In this document: piece after piece, positions 17,758 to 25,604 of the stretch
Layout: each line of letters opens with the position of its first letter
Numbering within the stretch: position 1 is the stretch's first letter
NCBI RefSeq assembly: GCF_010470665.1
Contig: NZ_VOPZ01000003.1
Coordinates: forward strand, 248,001 to 312,000
DNA from: Desulfovibrio sp. JC022
GTDB taxonomy: Bacteria > Desulfobacterota > Desulfovibrionia > Desulfovibrionales > Desulfovibrionaceae
DNA: 64,000 nucleotides
Direction of reading: 5' to 3'
The notes under the pieces: model-generated
Told to the model about the DNA's origin: nothing
Database searches by the model: none
Seen by the model: the letters and a program-made list of their open reading frames with translations, nothing else
Made by a program: the position numbers and the translations under genes

Positions 17758-18741
17758 ATGAAAACATATATATTTATACCTCCTGTTCGTAAGCCCACCG
17801 GGGGGATTACGGTTTTTTGTCAGATAGCTTCCATTCTCGCCCGTCACGGTAAGGATGTGCAGCTTGTCATGCGTGAAAAGGGCAGCTGGATGCCGCAACT
17901 TGCGGAAGGATATCCTGATCCGATTCACTGGGATGATGTGCAGCTGACCCCGGATGATCTCTGGCTGGTGCCTGAAGGCTGGGTGAATAGTCTTGCCCCG
18001 GGGCTGAATGCTAAGGCTAGGTGTTTGGTTTACTGTCAGAATTGGGCTTATCTGTTTTCTTCCCTGCCGGAAGGAGTGTCCTGGGCTAATTTGCCTGTTT
18101 CGTTTCTTGCGGTTTCACATCCTGTTGAATGGTTCATGCAGCAGACCGTGGGCAAGGTTTCCCCGATCCTGAGGCCGGGCATTGATACAGAGCTTTTTTA
18201 TCCTCCTGAGAAGAAGCCCGGAGGAAAACTCAAAATTGCGTATATGCCGCGCAAGAACAAAGCTCTCGTGAGTCAGATTAAATCTATTTTTGAGTCGCGC
18301 AATGCCGGAGCCGAGGTCCGCTGGGTGGAGATTGCCGGGATGGATGCCAAGGGCGTGGCCGAAACTTTGCGTTCCTGCCATATTTTTCTTGTTTCCGGTT
18401 TCCCCGAAGGTTGCCCGCTGCCGCCTCTTGAATCTCTTGCGTCTGGCTGTATCCCAGTGGGATTTTCCGGTTTCGGCGGCTGGGATTACATGCGTCAGAT
18501 TGAAGGTGCCACCTTCAAACCATGGTGGCCCCTGCGTGATGTTTCGTGGTCCGGCAACGGTTTCTGGTCCGCCGATGCGGACGTGCTTGATGCGGCCTTC
18601 AATCTTGAAAAAGCCATCACCCTCTGGCGTGAGGGCGGTTCCGTCCTTGACAGTGCCTTAGAAGCAGGGCAACAGACCATCCGTTCATATACAGTGGAAG
18701 AGCAGGAAAAGACTGTTCTGGAGATTTGGGAAAAGTTTTAA
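17758..18741 (+). CDS. Glycosyltransferase (GT-B, family 4-like)
   Basis: A 327-residue protein of the GT-B glycosyltransferase type. The N-terminal half carries a PPVRKPTGGITVF loop (sugar-nucleotide transferases often have a GG near the first strand). The C-terminal half has the donor-binding stretch GFPEGCPLPPLESLASGCIPVGF, matching the E-x7-E-like motif of GT4 enzymes. AAGGA upstream supports ATG 17758 rather than the ATG at 17716. Acceptor and sugar are unknown; envelope polysaccharide or glycan work is likely. It stands alone between repeat copies 2 and 3. Confidence 0.75.
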   Translation: MKTYIFIPPVRKPTGGITVFCQIASILARHGKDVQLVMREKGSWMPQLAEGYPDPIHWDDVQLTPDDLWLVPEGWVNSLAPGLNAKARCLVYCQNWAYLFSSLPEGVSWANLPVSFLAVSHPVEWFMQQTVGKVSPILRPGIDTELFYPPEKKPGGKLKIAYMPRKNKALVSQIKSIFESRNAGAEVRWVEIAGMDAKGVAETLRSCHIFLVSGFPEGCPLPPLESLASGCIPVGFSGFGGWDYMRQIEGATFKPWWPLRDVSWSGNGFWSADADVLDAAFNLEKAITLWREGGSVLDSALEAGQQTIRSYTVEEQEKTVLEIWEKF

Positions 18742-18760
18742 AAATATTTTTAGACCCATC

Positions 18761-18828
18761 TAATAAAAGGTTTAAGGCCCCCGGCAGGGTCGCCGAAGGC
18801 CTTTTCATCAAAAGCGCGATAGCGCATC
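18761..18828 (+). repeat. Composite intergenic repeat, copy 3
   Basis: This copy has a TAATAAAAGG head remnant, GGCCCCCGGCAGGG, a degenerate box (GTCGCCGAAGGC) and the tail GCGCGATAGCGCATC (18814-18828). The hairpin module is missing. It lies in the short gap before the tatD-like gene. Confidence 0.7.
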
Positions 18829-18839
18829 CTATCTATAAA

Positions 18840-19661
18840 ATGGCTAAGAAAAACAGAGCATTGCCCCAGAGCGTGGGTATAAATATTCCGGGCGTGGAGA
18901 CCCATGCCCATTTGGATCTGGAAGAGTTCCGTGAAGACCTGCCTGAAGTGCTGACAAGGGCCAAAGAGAGCGGAGTCGGTAAAATCGGAAACGTCTTTCT
19001 GGGACCGCAGGCCTACCATGAGAACAAGAAACTTTTTGCGGATTACCCGGAAGTGTTCTTCTTGCTCGGCGTGCATCCCAATGATTCCGGTAAATTTGTG
19101 GAAGATGACATTGAAGCCATGCGCGATGCTTTCAAGACTGAGCCGCGTTTGAAGGCGGTTGGTGAGATCGGCCTTGATTTTTATTGGGACCGTGTGCCGT
19201 ATGATGTGCAGGAAGATGTGTTCCGCAAACAGCTTAAACTGGCAGATGAACTGGATCTCCCGGTGGTAATCCACAGCCGTGATGCCCATGAGCGGACCAT
19301 TGAAGTGCTGGAAGATTTCGGCTGGTCCGGCAAACCGCTGCTCTGGCATTGTTTCGGCGGAGATGCTGAGACCGCAAAGCGTATCGTTGACCACGGCTGG
19401 TATATTTCCGTACCCGGTCCGGTTACCTATAAAAAGAATGAAATTGCGCAGGAAGCGGTTAAGTCTATCCCGCTGGACCGTCTGGTGCTGGAAACTGACT
19501 GCCCGTTCCTGACCCCCGAACCGTGGCGCGGCAAGCGTAATGAACCCGCGTTTGTGGTTTTCACTGCCGCTAAAGTTGCTGAGCTGAAGGAAATGGATGT
19601 GAACGAGTTGTGGAAAGCCTGCTCAGAGAATGCGCATAAGTTCTTTAATTTAGGGAATTAA
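18840..19661 (+). CDS. TatD-family metal-dependent hydrolase
   Basis: A 273-residue TIM-barrel hydrolase with the TatD metal-site motifs in order: ETHAHLD, VGEIGLDFYWD, VVIHSRDA, LLWHCFGG and LETDCPFLTPEPWRG. Family members are magnesium-dependent DNases or exonucleases; a quality-control role is also proposed. ATG 18840 matches the family start, the upstream extension being repeat-derived, but no good Shine-Dalgarno is visible. One base separates its stop from the GTG of the acetyltransferase gene, so they form an operon. Confidence 0.92.
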   Translation: MAKKNRALPQSVGINIPGVETHAHLDLEEFREDLPEVLTRAKESGVGKIGNVFLGPQAYHENKKLFADYPEVFFLLGVHPNDSGKFVEDDIEAMRDAFKTEPRLKAVGEIGLDFYWDRVPYDVQEDVFRKQLKLADELDLPVVIHSRDAHERTIEVLEDFGWSGKPLLWHCFGGDAETAKRIVDHGWYISVPGPVTYKKNEIAQEAVKSIPLDRLVLETDCPFLTPEPWRGKRNEPAFVVFTAAKVAELKEMDVNELWKACSENAHKFFNLGN

Positions 19662-19662
19662 C

Positions 19663-20088
19663 GTGATTAGAAAGGTTCTGCCCGAAGAGTATGATTTTTT
19701 AGGTAGTCTGTGGCTTGAAGTGTCCATTAATGCTCACGATTTTATTTCCCGTGAATTCTGGGAAGCAAATCTCGATGCCATGCGCAATGAATATCTACCC
19801 GCCTCTGAAACATGGGTGATTGAGCAAGATGGCGATATTGCGGGCTTTATGAGTCTTATGGGTGAAACCGTTGCGGCTTTGTTTGTTTCTGCCGATAAGC
19901 AGGGAAATGGCCTTGGATCACGTCTGCTGCACCATGCAAAAGAAGAATATGAAAGTCTCAACCTTTGCGTTTACAAAGAAAATTTATCTTCTGTGGCATT
20001 TTACAAAAAACAGGGATTCAAGGTGTCTGAAGAACGCGCAGATGAGCACACCGGACATGTTGAATTTGTGATGAGCTGGCAGCGTTAA
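19663..20088 (+). CDS. GNAT-family N-acetyltransferase
   Basis: A 141-residue acetyltransferase with the acetyl-CoA pyrophosphate loop SADKQGNGLGSRLL (Q-x-x-G-x-G type, about 78-91) and a C-terminal FYKKQGFKVSEE segment typical of GNAT proteins. GTG start one base after the tatD stop, preceded by AGGG. Resembles the YjaB/YiaC small GNAT group. The acceptor, protein or metabolite, is unknown. Confidence 0.88.
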   Translation: MIRKVLPEEYDFLGSLWLEVSINAHDFISREFWEANLDAMRNEYLPASETWVIEQDGDIAGFMSLMGETVAALFVSADKQGNGLGSRLLHHAKEEYESLNLCVYKENLSSVAFYKKQGFKVSEERADEHTGHVEFVMSWQR

Positions 20089-20100
20089 ACTTTCAGCCGT

Positions 20101-21147
20101 TTATTTGCTGACCACTTGGTTGCGTCCGGATTCCTTGGCGCAATACATCCGTTTGTCGGCAATGTTCAGCAATGCATCCGCTGATGGTTCCTGACATTCC
20201 TCTATGGAAGCAATACCGCAACTGGCGGTTATCTTTACCTTGCCTTCGGGAACGGAAATGGTGGCATTTTCGCAGGCTGACCTGATTCTTTCGGCTACAA
20301 TAACTGCTTCTTTTTTTTCCGAACCGGGCATGAGGATTACGAATTCTTCCCCTCCGTAACGGCAGGGAATATCCACGCCTTGGCGGCTGTTGTCGTGCAA
20401 TATCTGACCTACAGCGCGCAGGACCATGTCTCCGGTGGCGTGGCCGTAGCTGTCGTTTACGGCTTTGAAATCATCCACATCAAGCATGATGACCGAAAGT
20501 GGGCCGCCTCTGCGTTTAAAGCGCTGAATTTCTTCACGCACCCTGATGAACAGGTAACGGCGCATGTACAGCCCGGTCAGGCTGTCTTCAATGGTCTGGC
20601 GGAAGAGCCTTGAATTTTCAATGGAAATCGCCGCTACTGTTGAAACTATGCCCAACTGGAAAAGTTCAGAAATATCCCACTGCTGATCCTTGCCCCGGTA
20701 AAGAGTCACGAATCCCCGGATACGGTCACGGGAACCGACCAGCGGTATGCACAGGCAGGTTTTGTCTGTGTCGCAGTATTCTGAAGGCAGGGGGTAGATT
20801 GAATCGTCGCAAACCGGACGCACTACCGGCTTCAGGGATTGGGCTGCTTCAATCATGGCTTTGGTCAGCGGAATCTGTTCATCAATTATGAATCTGTGCT
20901 GCTTATGGGAAGCGGCAACCCCTTTGAGCTGGTCGTATTCATCGTACATCATCAGGGTCGCGTCCTGACAATTACCAAGATCGCAAAAAGCTTCCAGAAC
21001 CCGGTCCACAAGGATGTCGGGGTCTACTTCCATGGCCAGAAGCCGGGTCGCAAAATTTATGGTCAACAGCGTTGAATCAAAATCGAATTTATCAATGGAC
21101 ATGTTGGGTATGGTGTTGGTGTTGGTGTTGGTGGAGTGAGTAATCAT
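20101..21147 (-). CDS. Diguanylate cyclase with GAF domain
   Basis: A 348-residue soluble protein: a GAF sensor domain (about 35-175) followed by a GGDEF domain with an intact RYGGEEF active site, so it should make cyclic di-GMP. The allosteric I-site position reads QGVD rather than RxxD, suggesting weak product inhibition. The N-terminus contains an NTNTNT stretch encoded by three copies of a GGTGTT hexamer. The ATG at 21147 has no ribosome binding site and ATG 21102 is an alternative. Its output probably affects biofilm or motility; two chemoreceptors and a polysaccharide cluster are in the window. Confidence 0.9.
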   Translation of the reverse strand: MITHSTNTNTNTIPNMSIDKFDFDSTLLTINFATRLLAMEVDPDILVDRVLEAFCDLGNCQDATLMMYDEYDQLKGVAASHKQHRFIIDEQIPLTKAMIEAAQSLKPVVRPVCDDSIYPLPSEYCDTDKTCLCIPLVGSRDRIRGFVTLYRGKDQQWDISELFQLGIVSTVAAISIENSRLFRQTIEDSLTGLYMRRYLFIRVREEIQRFKRRGGPLSVIMLDVDDFKAVNDSYGHATGDMVLRAVGQILHDNSRQGVDIPCRYGGEEFVILMPGSEKKEAVIVAERIRSACENATISVPEGKVKITASCGIASIEECQEPSADALLNIADKRMYCAKESGRNQVVSK

Positions 21148-21292
21148 ACAATGGGTTCGGGTAAAAATACAGCACTAGATTTATGTGAAATTTAACGCAA
21201 ATGAATTTATTGAATTGGATGATTGACAAATTTTTTATCAAGAGTACAAAAAATTCTGGAGCTGATAAAAAATTATTATGAGGGAGAGAATT

Positions 21293-21991
21293 TTGCCAGC
21301 TATTGTTAAGTCTATATCCTGTGAGATTGATCATTATGTTCCTTTTGTGGAATTTCTGGGAACATTTCTGGGTGATAATTGTGAAGTTGTCCTGCACGAT
21401 ACCACCAGCAAGGAAAAATCGGTACTTGCCATTGCCAACGGACATATTTCCGGGCGTGGTGTGGGTGCGCCCTTGACTGATCTGGCCTTGAAGTTTCTGG
21501 TGGATGAAGTTTACCGCCAGCAAGATTGGATGATGGGCTACACCACTGAAGGGCGAAACGGTCATATTCTCCATTCCGCAACATATTTTATTAAAGGGTC
21601 CGGTGGTGACTTGTTGGGGATGCTTTGCCTGAACATGGATACCTCCGATATGCTGGCCGCCCGCGACATGATTAACAAAGTGATTCATAGTGCCGGGTTC
21701 GAGCGTTCTGTCAAGAAAGAGGACCATTCCTCCGCCCCTGCTGGTGAAGAGCATAGTGAAACCTTCCCTAAGTCCATGGAAGACCTGACAGAATCCCTTA
21801 TTGTGCGCGTTATTTCAGATACTAATATTCTGCCGGAACGCATGACTTCTGATGAAAAACAGGATGTGGTCTCAACCCTCAATGAGCGGGGTGTGTTCAT
21901 GCTTAAAGGGGCTATTAAGGACGTAGCAAAGCATCTGGTGGTCTCTGAGGCTACAGTCTACCGTTATTTGCAGAAGATTAACGATAAATAA
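21293..21991 (+). CDS. YheO-type PAS/HTH transcriptional regulator
   Basis: A regulator of about 232 residues with an N-terminal YheO-like PAS domain (about 5-120, with the typical GNCEVVLHDT-like opening and GLLCINMDTS-like end) and a C-terminal HTH (GAIKDVAKHLVVSEATVYRYL). The family includes DauR, which controls D-amino-acid catabolism. The frame opens at ATG 21278, but AGGGAGAG lies just inside it and is well placed for TTG 21293, which I prefer. It is terminated separately, yet heads a run of amino-acid-related genes (ridA, symporter, cyuA-like) on the same strand, so those are its probable targets. Confidence 0.85.
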   Translation: MPAIVKSISCEIDHYVPFVEFLGTFLGDNCEVVLHDTTSKEKSVLAIANGHISGRGVGAPLTDLALKFLVDEVYRQQDWMMGYTTEGRNGHILHSATYFIKGSGGDLLGMLCLNMDTSDMLAARDMINKVIHSAGFERSVKKEDHSSAPAGEEHSETFPKSMEDLTESLIVRVISDTNILPERMTSDEKQDVVSTLNERGVFMLKGAIKDVAKHLVVSEATVYRYLQKINDK

Positions 21992-22012
21992 TTATTACTG
22001 GAAAGAATTTTT

Positions 22013-22052
22013 AAACCGGGCCGAGTCTTTTTAGATTCGGTCCGGTTTTTTT
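22013..22052 (+). terminator. Rho-independent terminator
   Basis: A 16-bp stem (AAACCGGGCCGAGTCT with AGATTCGGTCCGGTTT, two wobbles) is followed by T residues. Confidence 0.95.
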
Positions 22053-22169
22053 GTTTTGTAGGAAAAGTAAGTGCGTACTTCTTTTTTGCGAAATTGAATG
22101 TGTTTATTTTTTGTGTTTCGAATTTCTCTTTTTTTAATAATAAAATTTTCTTGTTTGGATAAAAATTTA

Positions 22170-22198
22170 TTGACGTGTGATTTTCTTATCGCTATACG
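22170..22198 (+). promoter_or_regulatory. Sigma-70 promoter of ridA
   Basis: TTGACG (22170-22175), a 17-base spacer and TATACG (22193-22198) give a good promoter 65 bases before the ridA start. The region around it is A+T-rich. Confidence 0.6.
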
Positions 22199-22262
22199 TG
22201 GATTCATAGCAACGTGAAGGTTGTTTTTGAACTCAAAGGAAATATCCATACAGGAGATAGTG

Positions 22263-22637
22263 ATGAAGAAAGTTGTTGTAAGTGAGAAAGCCCCCGCAGC
22301 AGTAGGCTGCTACTCTCACGCAATTGAAACCGGAAATCTGGTTTTCACCTCCGGTCAGCTGCCCATCAATGCTGAAACCGGAAAAATGCCTGAAGGTCCT
22401 GCTGCTCAGGCCAAGCAGGCCCTCGATAACCTGAAGTACGTTCTTGAAGCAGCCGGAGCCACCATGGATGACGTGGTCAAGACCACCGTGCTGATCCAGA
22501 ACATCGAAGACTTCGCTGCTATCAACGAAGTTTACGCGACTTATTTCTCTGAACCGTTTCCCGCACGCAGCTGCTTTGAAGTGGCAAATCTTCCCCTTGG
22601 TGCTTTGGTGGAGATTGAGGCTGTTGCGGCTAAATAA
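22263..22637 (+). CDS. ridA: RidA family 2-iminobutanoate/2-iminopropanoate deaminase
   Basis: A 124-residue RidA/YjgF protein with the family signatures SGQLPIN, the TTVLIQNIEDFAAINEVY stretch and PARSCFEVANLPLGALVEIE, whose arginine is the catalytic residue that binds the imino acid carboxylate. It hydrolyses enamine/imine products such as 2-aminoacrylate, released by PLP or Fe-S dehydratases, to pyruvate and ammonia. AGGAGAT gives ATG 22263. Next to a cyuA-like desulfidase gene, this fits detoxification of the 2-aminoacrylate made from cysteine or serine. Confidence 0.95.
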   Translation: MKKVVVSEKAPAAVGCYSHAIETGNLVFTSGQLPINAETGKMPEGPAAQAKQALDNLKYVLEAAGATMDDVVKTTVLIQNIEDFAAINEVYATYFSEPFPARSCFEVANLPLGALVEIEAVAAK

Positions 22638-22708
22638 TTAAATTCGGCTCGTGGTGCTGCCGGGTTAATTCTAAGGGTCGTTTACGGCCCTTACAAAGGA
22701 GTGGAAAA

Positions 22709-23905
22709 ATGTCTAAGGAATCAAAATTCAAAGAGTTTGGGCTGATCATTAAATTGCTTTTCGGTATTGCAGCCGGTGTGGGAATCGGTCTTTTTGCAAA
22801 TCATGCGGTAATGGAAGTTGTGGTTACTGCTAAATATGTAATGGGTCAGTTTATTTTTTATACTGTTCCTCTTGTCATTCTTGCTTTTATCGCCCCGGCA
22901 ATTACCAGACTGGGCCAGAACGCATCTAAAATGCTGGGTGTGGGTGTTTCCCTTGCTTACCTTTCCGCTGCCGGTGCTGCTACTATGGCTGCTGTCGCTG
23001 GGTATGTACTCATCCCTCATCTTTCAATTGCCACTCAGGTTGAAGGTCTTCGCGAGCTTCCCGAAGTTGTTTTTCAGCTGTCCATCCCGCCGATTATGTC
23101 TGTTATGACCGCGCTGGTGACCGCTATCGTGCTTGGTCTTGCCACTATCTGGGTCAAAGCCAAGACTTTTGAAAATATGCTCGGCGAATTTGAGAACATT
23201 ATGATGCAGGTAGTTACCCGGATCATTATTCCTATTCTGCCCTTCTTTATCGCAGCCACTTTTGCCGGACTTGCTTACGAAGGAAGCCTCACCAAGCAGC
23301 TTCCGGTATTTCTTGAAGTTATTGTGATTGTCCTCGTAGGTCATTTCATCTGGCTCACTTTCCTGTACACCCTTGCAGGCATCATTTCCAAACGTAACCC
23401 CCTTGAAGTTTTCAAGCATTATCCGCCCGCATACCTCACAGCGGTAGGTACCATGTCCAGTGCCGCAACTCTGCCTGTTTCTCTTGAATGTGCAGGTAAG
23501 TCCAAGGCTCTCGGCAAGGACACTGTTGAGTTCATGGTTCCCCTTGGCGCGACCATCCACCTTTGCGGTTCCGTGCTCACTGAAACCTTTTTCGCCATGA
23601 CCATCTCCATGATGCTCTACGGTACCCTGCCTTCCGTGGGCACAATGACCATGTTTATCCTGCTCTTCGGCATCTTCGCCATCGGCGCACCCGGCGTTCC
23701 CGGCGGAACCGTTATGGCTTCCCTCGGTATCGTTGTCGGCGTACTCGGTTTCGACCCCGCAGGTGTTGCACTGCTGCTGGCAGTCTTCGCCCTTCAGGAC
23801 AGCTTCGGTACTGCCTGTAACGTAACCGGTGACGGTGCCCTTGCTCTCATGATGGAAGGTATCTTCAATCGCAACGGTGAACTCGACAAAGCCCGCACTT
23901 CTTAA
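22709..23905 (+). CDS. SLC1/DAACS-type amino acid or dicarboxylate:cation symporter
   Basis: A 398-residue membrane protein of the glutamate-transporter (DAACS) family: about eight membrane helices with the re-entrant loop TMSSAATLPVSLE (the serine-rich HP1), the VPLGATIHLCGSV helix and a C-terminal HP2/TM8 region (GAPGVPGGTVMAS, FGTACNVTGDGALAL). AAAGGAG upstream of the ATG. These transporters import amino acids or dicarboxylates with Na+ or H+. Between ridA and a cysteine-desulfidase-like gene, cysteine, serine or a related amino acid is the likely cargo. Repeat copy 4 follows the stop. Confidence 0.9.
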   Translation: MSKESKFKEFGLIIKLLFGIAAGVGIGLFANHAVMEVVVTAKYVMGQFIFYTVPLVILAFIAPAITRLGQNASKMLGVGVSLAYLSAAGAATMAAVAGYVLIPHLSIATQVEGLRELPEVVFQLSIPPIMSVMTALVTAIVLGLATIWVKAKTFENMLGEFENIMMQVVTRIIIPILPFFIAATFAGLAYEGSLTKQLPVFLEVIVIVLVGHFIWLTFLYTLAGIISKRNPLEVFKHYPPAYLTAVGTMSSAATLPVSLECAGKSKALGKDTVEFMVPLGATIHLCGSVLTETFFAMTISMMLYGTLPSVGTMTMFILLFGIFAIGAPGVPGGTVMASLGIVVGVLGFDPAGVALLLAVFALQDSFGTACNVTGDGALALMMEGIFNRNGELDKARTS

Positions 23906-23914
23906 TGAAATAAT

Positions 23915-24014
23915 TTCGCCTCCGGCGGCCCTGCCGGGAGCCTTAAACCCTTTTGGTAAAAGGGTTTAAGAATCCCAAAACTTTTCAGTAGGCTTTTGCC
24001 GCTGGAGGCGAAAA
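23915..24014 (-). repeat. Composite intergenic repeat, copy 4
   Basis: On the minus strand: head like GCGGCAAAAGCCTACTGAAAAG, GATTCTTAAACCC hairpin (23943-23969) and GCCGCCGGAGGC box (23918-23929). It shares the TTAAACCCTTTT hairpin module with copy 7. It is separated from oppositely oriented copy 5 by about 75 bases. Confidence 0.8.
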
Positions 24015-24088
24015 TGAAAACAAAAAAAAGAAATCCGTTTTCCCACGTAAGGTCGAACTAGTTCCTCGCACAATCGACCACCCAACTT

Positions 24089-24177
24089 GGCGAAGCCCTA
24101 ATAAAAGTTTTTGAAGAGTCCAGAGAAACTTTTTTCAAAAAGTTTCTCTGGTCCCCCCCGAAGGGGCCGCCGGAGGC
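24089..24177 (+). repeat. Composite intergenic repeat, copy 5
   Basis: Head GGCGAAGCCCTAATAAAAG, hairpin CCAGAGAAAC...GTTTCTCTGG (24120-24151), then GGGGCCGCCGGAGGC. The terminal GGAGG (24172-24176) is nine bases before the cyuA-like ATG and is its only ribosome binding site. Confidence 0.85.
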
Positions 24178-24185
24178 ATATCATC

Positions 24186-25481
24186 ATGACAAATAAAAAA
24201 TGGTCTGAATACGCAGAAATTTTGAAACGTGAAGTTGTTCCCGCTCTCGGCTGCACAGAGCCTATCGCCATTGCCCTTGCTGCTGCCAGGGCGGCTGAGA
24301 CTCTTGGTAAAGAAGCCGAAAAAGTAGTTGTTAAAGTGAGCGGCAACCTGCTCAAAAACGGTATGGGCGTAGGCGTTCCCGGTACCGGAATGACCGGGCT
24401 GGACATCGCTGCAGCTGTAGGCGTTACCGGTGGTAAATCCGAACTCGCGCTGGAAGTTCTGCGTGACCTTGATGCCGAGCAACTGGCAGCGGGTAAGAAG
24501 TTGCTGGCTGATGGTCGTTTACATGTAGAGTTGGCCGACACTGAAGAATTGCTTTACGTGGAAGCTGTTGTTGAATCAGGTGCTGATTCAGCCCGCTGCG
24601 TAATCGCTCGTGCTCATGCAGCTATTGTGCTGGTGGAAAAGAACGGTGAAGAAGTTTTTTCCGCACCGCTTATGAGCGAGGACAAGGAAGAGTCCGGCTG
24701 TTCTATGACCATGAAAGAAATTTTCGAATACGCCACCGAGGCTCCGCTGGAAGATCTGCGTTTTATTCTTGAAGCTGTAGAGCTTAATGAGAAGGTTGCA
24801 ACTGAAGGCCTTACTGATGACTGGGGGCTGAAAGTGGGTAAATCCATTGCCAAGGATATTGAAGACGGCATCCGTTCCGATGATATAGTTTCATACGCCA
24901 TCAAGATGACCGCCGCAGCTTCCGATGCGCGTATGGAAGGTATCCAGATGCCGGTAATGAGCAACTCCGGCAGCGGCAACCAGGGGCTGACCGCGACTCT
25001 GCCTGTGCTGGCCTTTGCCAGACGTCGCAATGCCAGTGAAGAACAGCTTGTGCGAGCTCTGATACTGAGCCACCTTTCCGCAGTACACATGAAGAGCCAT
25101 CTTGGTAAGCTTTCCGCTCTTTGCGGGGCCAGCCTTGCCGCGACTGCTTCCGGCTGCGGTATTGTTCTTATTCTCGGCGGCGGACTGGAAGAGGTTGAAA
25201 GCGCCATTAAGAACACCCTCGGCGATATTGCCGGAATGATCTGCGACGGCGCAAAAACTTCCTGCGCTCTGAAGGTTTCATCCGCAGTGGAAGCAGCCAT
25301 CAATTCCGCACTGCTGGCAATGAAAGGAATCTCCATCCCCGGTAAAGATGGAATTCTTGATGATGATATCGAAGCCTGTATCCGTAACGTGGGACAGCTT
25401 GGGTCCGTGGGGATGGCTCAGACCGATAAGGTCATCCTTGAGATCATGACCGGGAAGCACACCACTGCCCCGGCAGCATAA
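24186..25481 (+). CDS. cyuA: CyuA-like L-cysteine desulfidase / L-serine dehydratase-like Fe-S enzyme
   Basis: A 432-residue UPF0597 (YhaM/CyuA) protein. Segments match the enterobacterial protein closely: PALGCTEPIA near the N-terminus, AASDARMEG, MPVMSNSGSGNQGLTA, LILSHLSAVHMKSHLGKLSALCGA and GMICDGAKTSCALKVS. The conserved cysteines in these are expected to hold a [4Fe-4S] cluster, as in bacterial serine dehydratases. The reaction is breakdown of cysteine (or a related amino acid) to pyruvate, ammonia and sulfide by way of 2-aminoacrylate. The frame extends 25 codons upstream into repeat copy 5; ATG 24186 is preferred and uses the repeat's GGAGG. Works with RidA and the symporter upstream. 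Confidence 0.9.
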   Translation: MTNKKWSEYAEILKREVVPALGCTEPIAIALAAARAAETLGKEAEKVVVKVSGNLLKNGMGVGVPGTGMTGLDIAAAVGVTGGKSELALEVLRDLDAEQLAAGKKLLADGRLHVELADTEELLYVEAVVESGADSARCVIARAHAAIVLVEKNGEEVFSAPLMSEDKEESGCSMTMKEIFEYATEAPLEDLRFILEAVELNEKVATEGLTDDWGLKVGKSIAKDIEDGIRSDDIVSYAIKMTAAASDARMEGIQMPVMSNSGSGNQGLTATLPVLAFARRRNASEEQLVRALILSHLSAVHMKSHLGKLSALCGASLAATASGCGIVLILGGGLEEVESAIKNTLGDIAGMICDGAKTSCALKVSSAVEAAINSALLAMKGISIPGKDGILDDDIEACIRNVGQLGSVGMAQTDKVILEIMTGKHTTAPAA

Positions 25482-25541
25482 TTTTACAGAACTACATCTT
25501 CCCCCCTTAAGTTCGTCCTTCCTTGGATTGACGAGAACAAG

Positions 25542-25580
25542 AAGCCCCCGGTTTTACCACAAACCGGGGGCTTTACTTTT
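25542..25580. terminator. Bidirectional terminator
   Basis: A 13-bp stem (AAGCCCCCGGTTT and complement, 6-base loop) with T-rich flanks lies between the convergent cyuA-like and glycyl radical enzyme genes. Confidence 0.9.
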
Positions 25581-25604
25581 TGCTTGAACAGAGGAGGTTA
25601 AATA

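Noticed and set aside
24014-24061. Fifteen-codon ORF after GCTGGAGGCG near repeat copy 4
   Set aside because: The start follows a repeat-type GGAGG, as at 9815 and 49105, but the tiny products are unrelated to each other and look accidental.
24111-24185. N-terminal extension of the CyuA-like protein
   Set aside because: Encoded by repeat copy 5; the family starts near MTNKKW and the GGAGG is positioned for ATG 24186.
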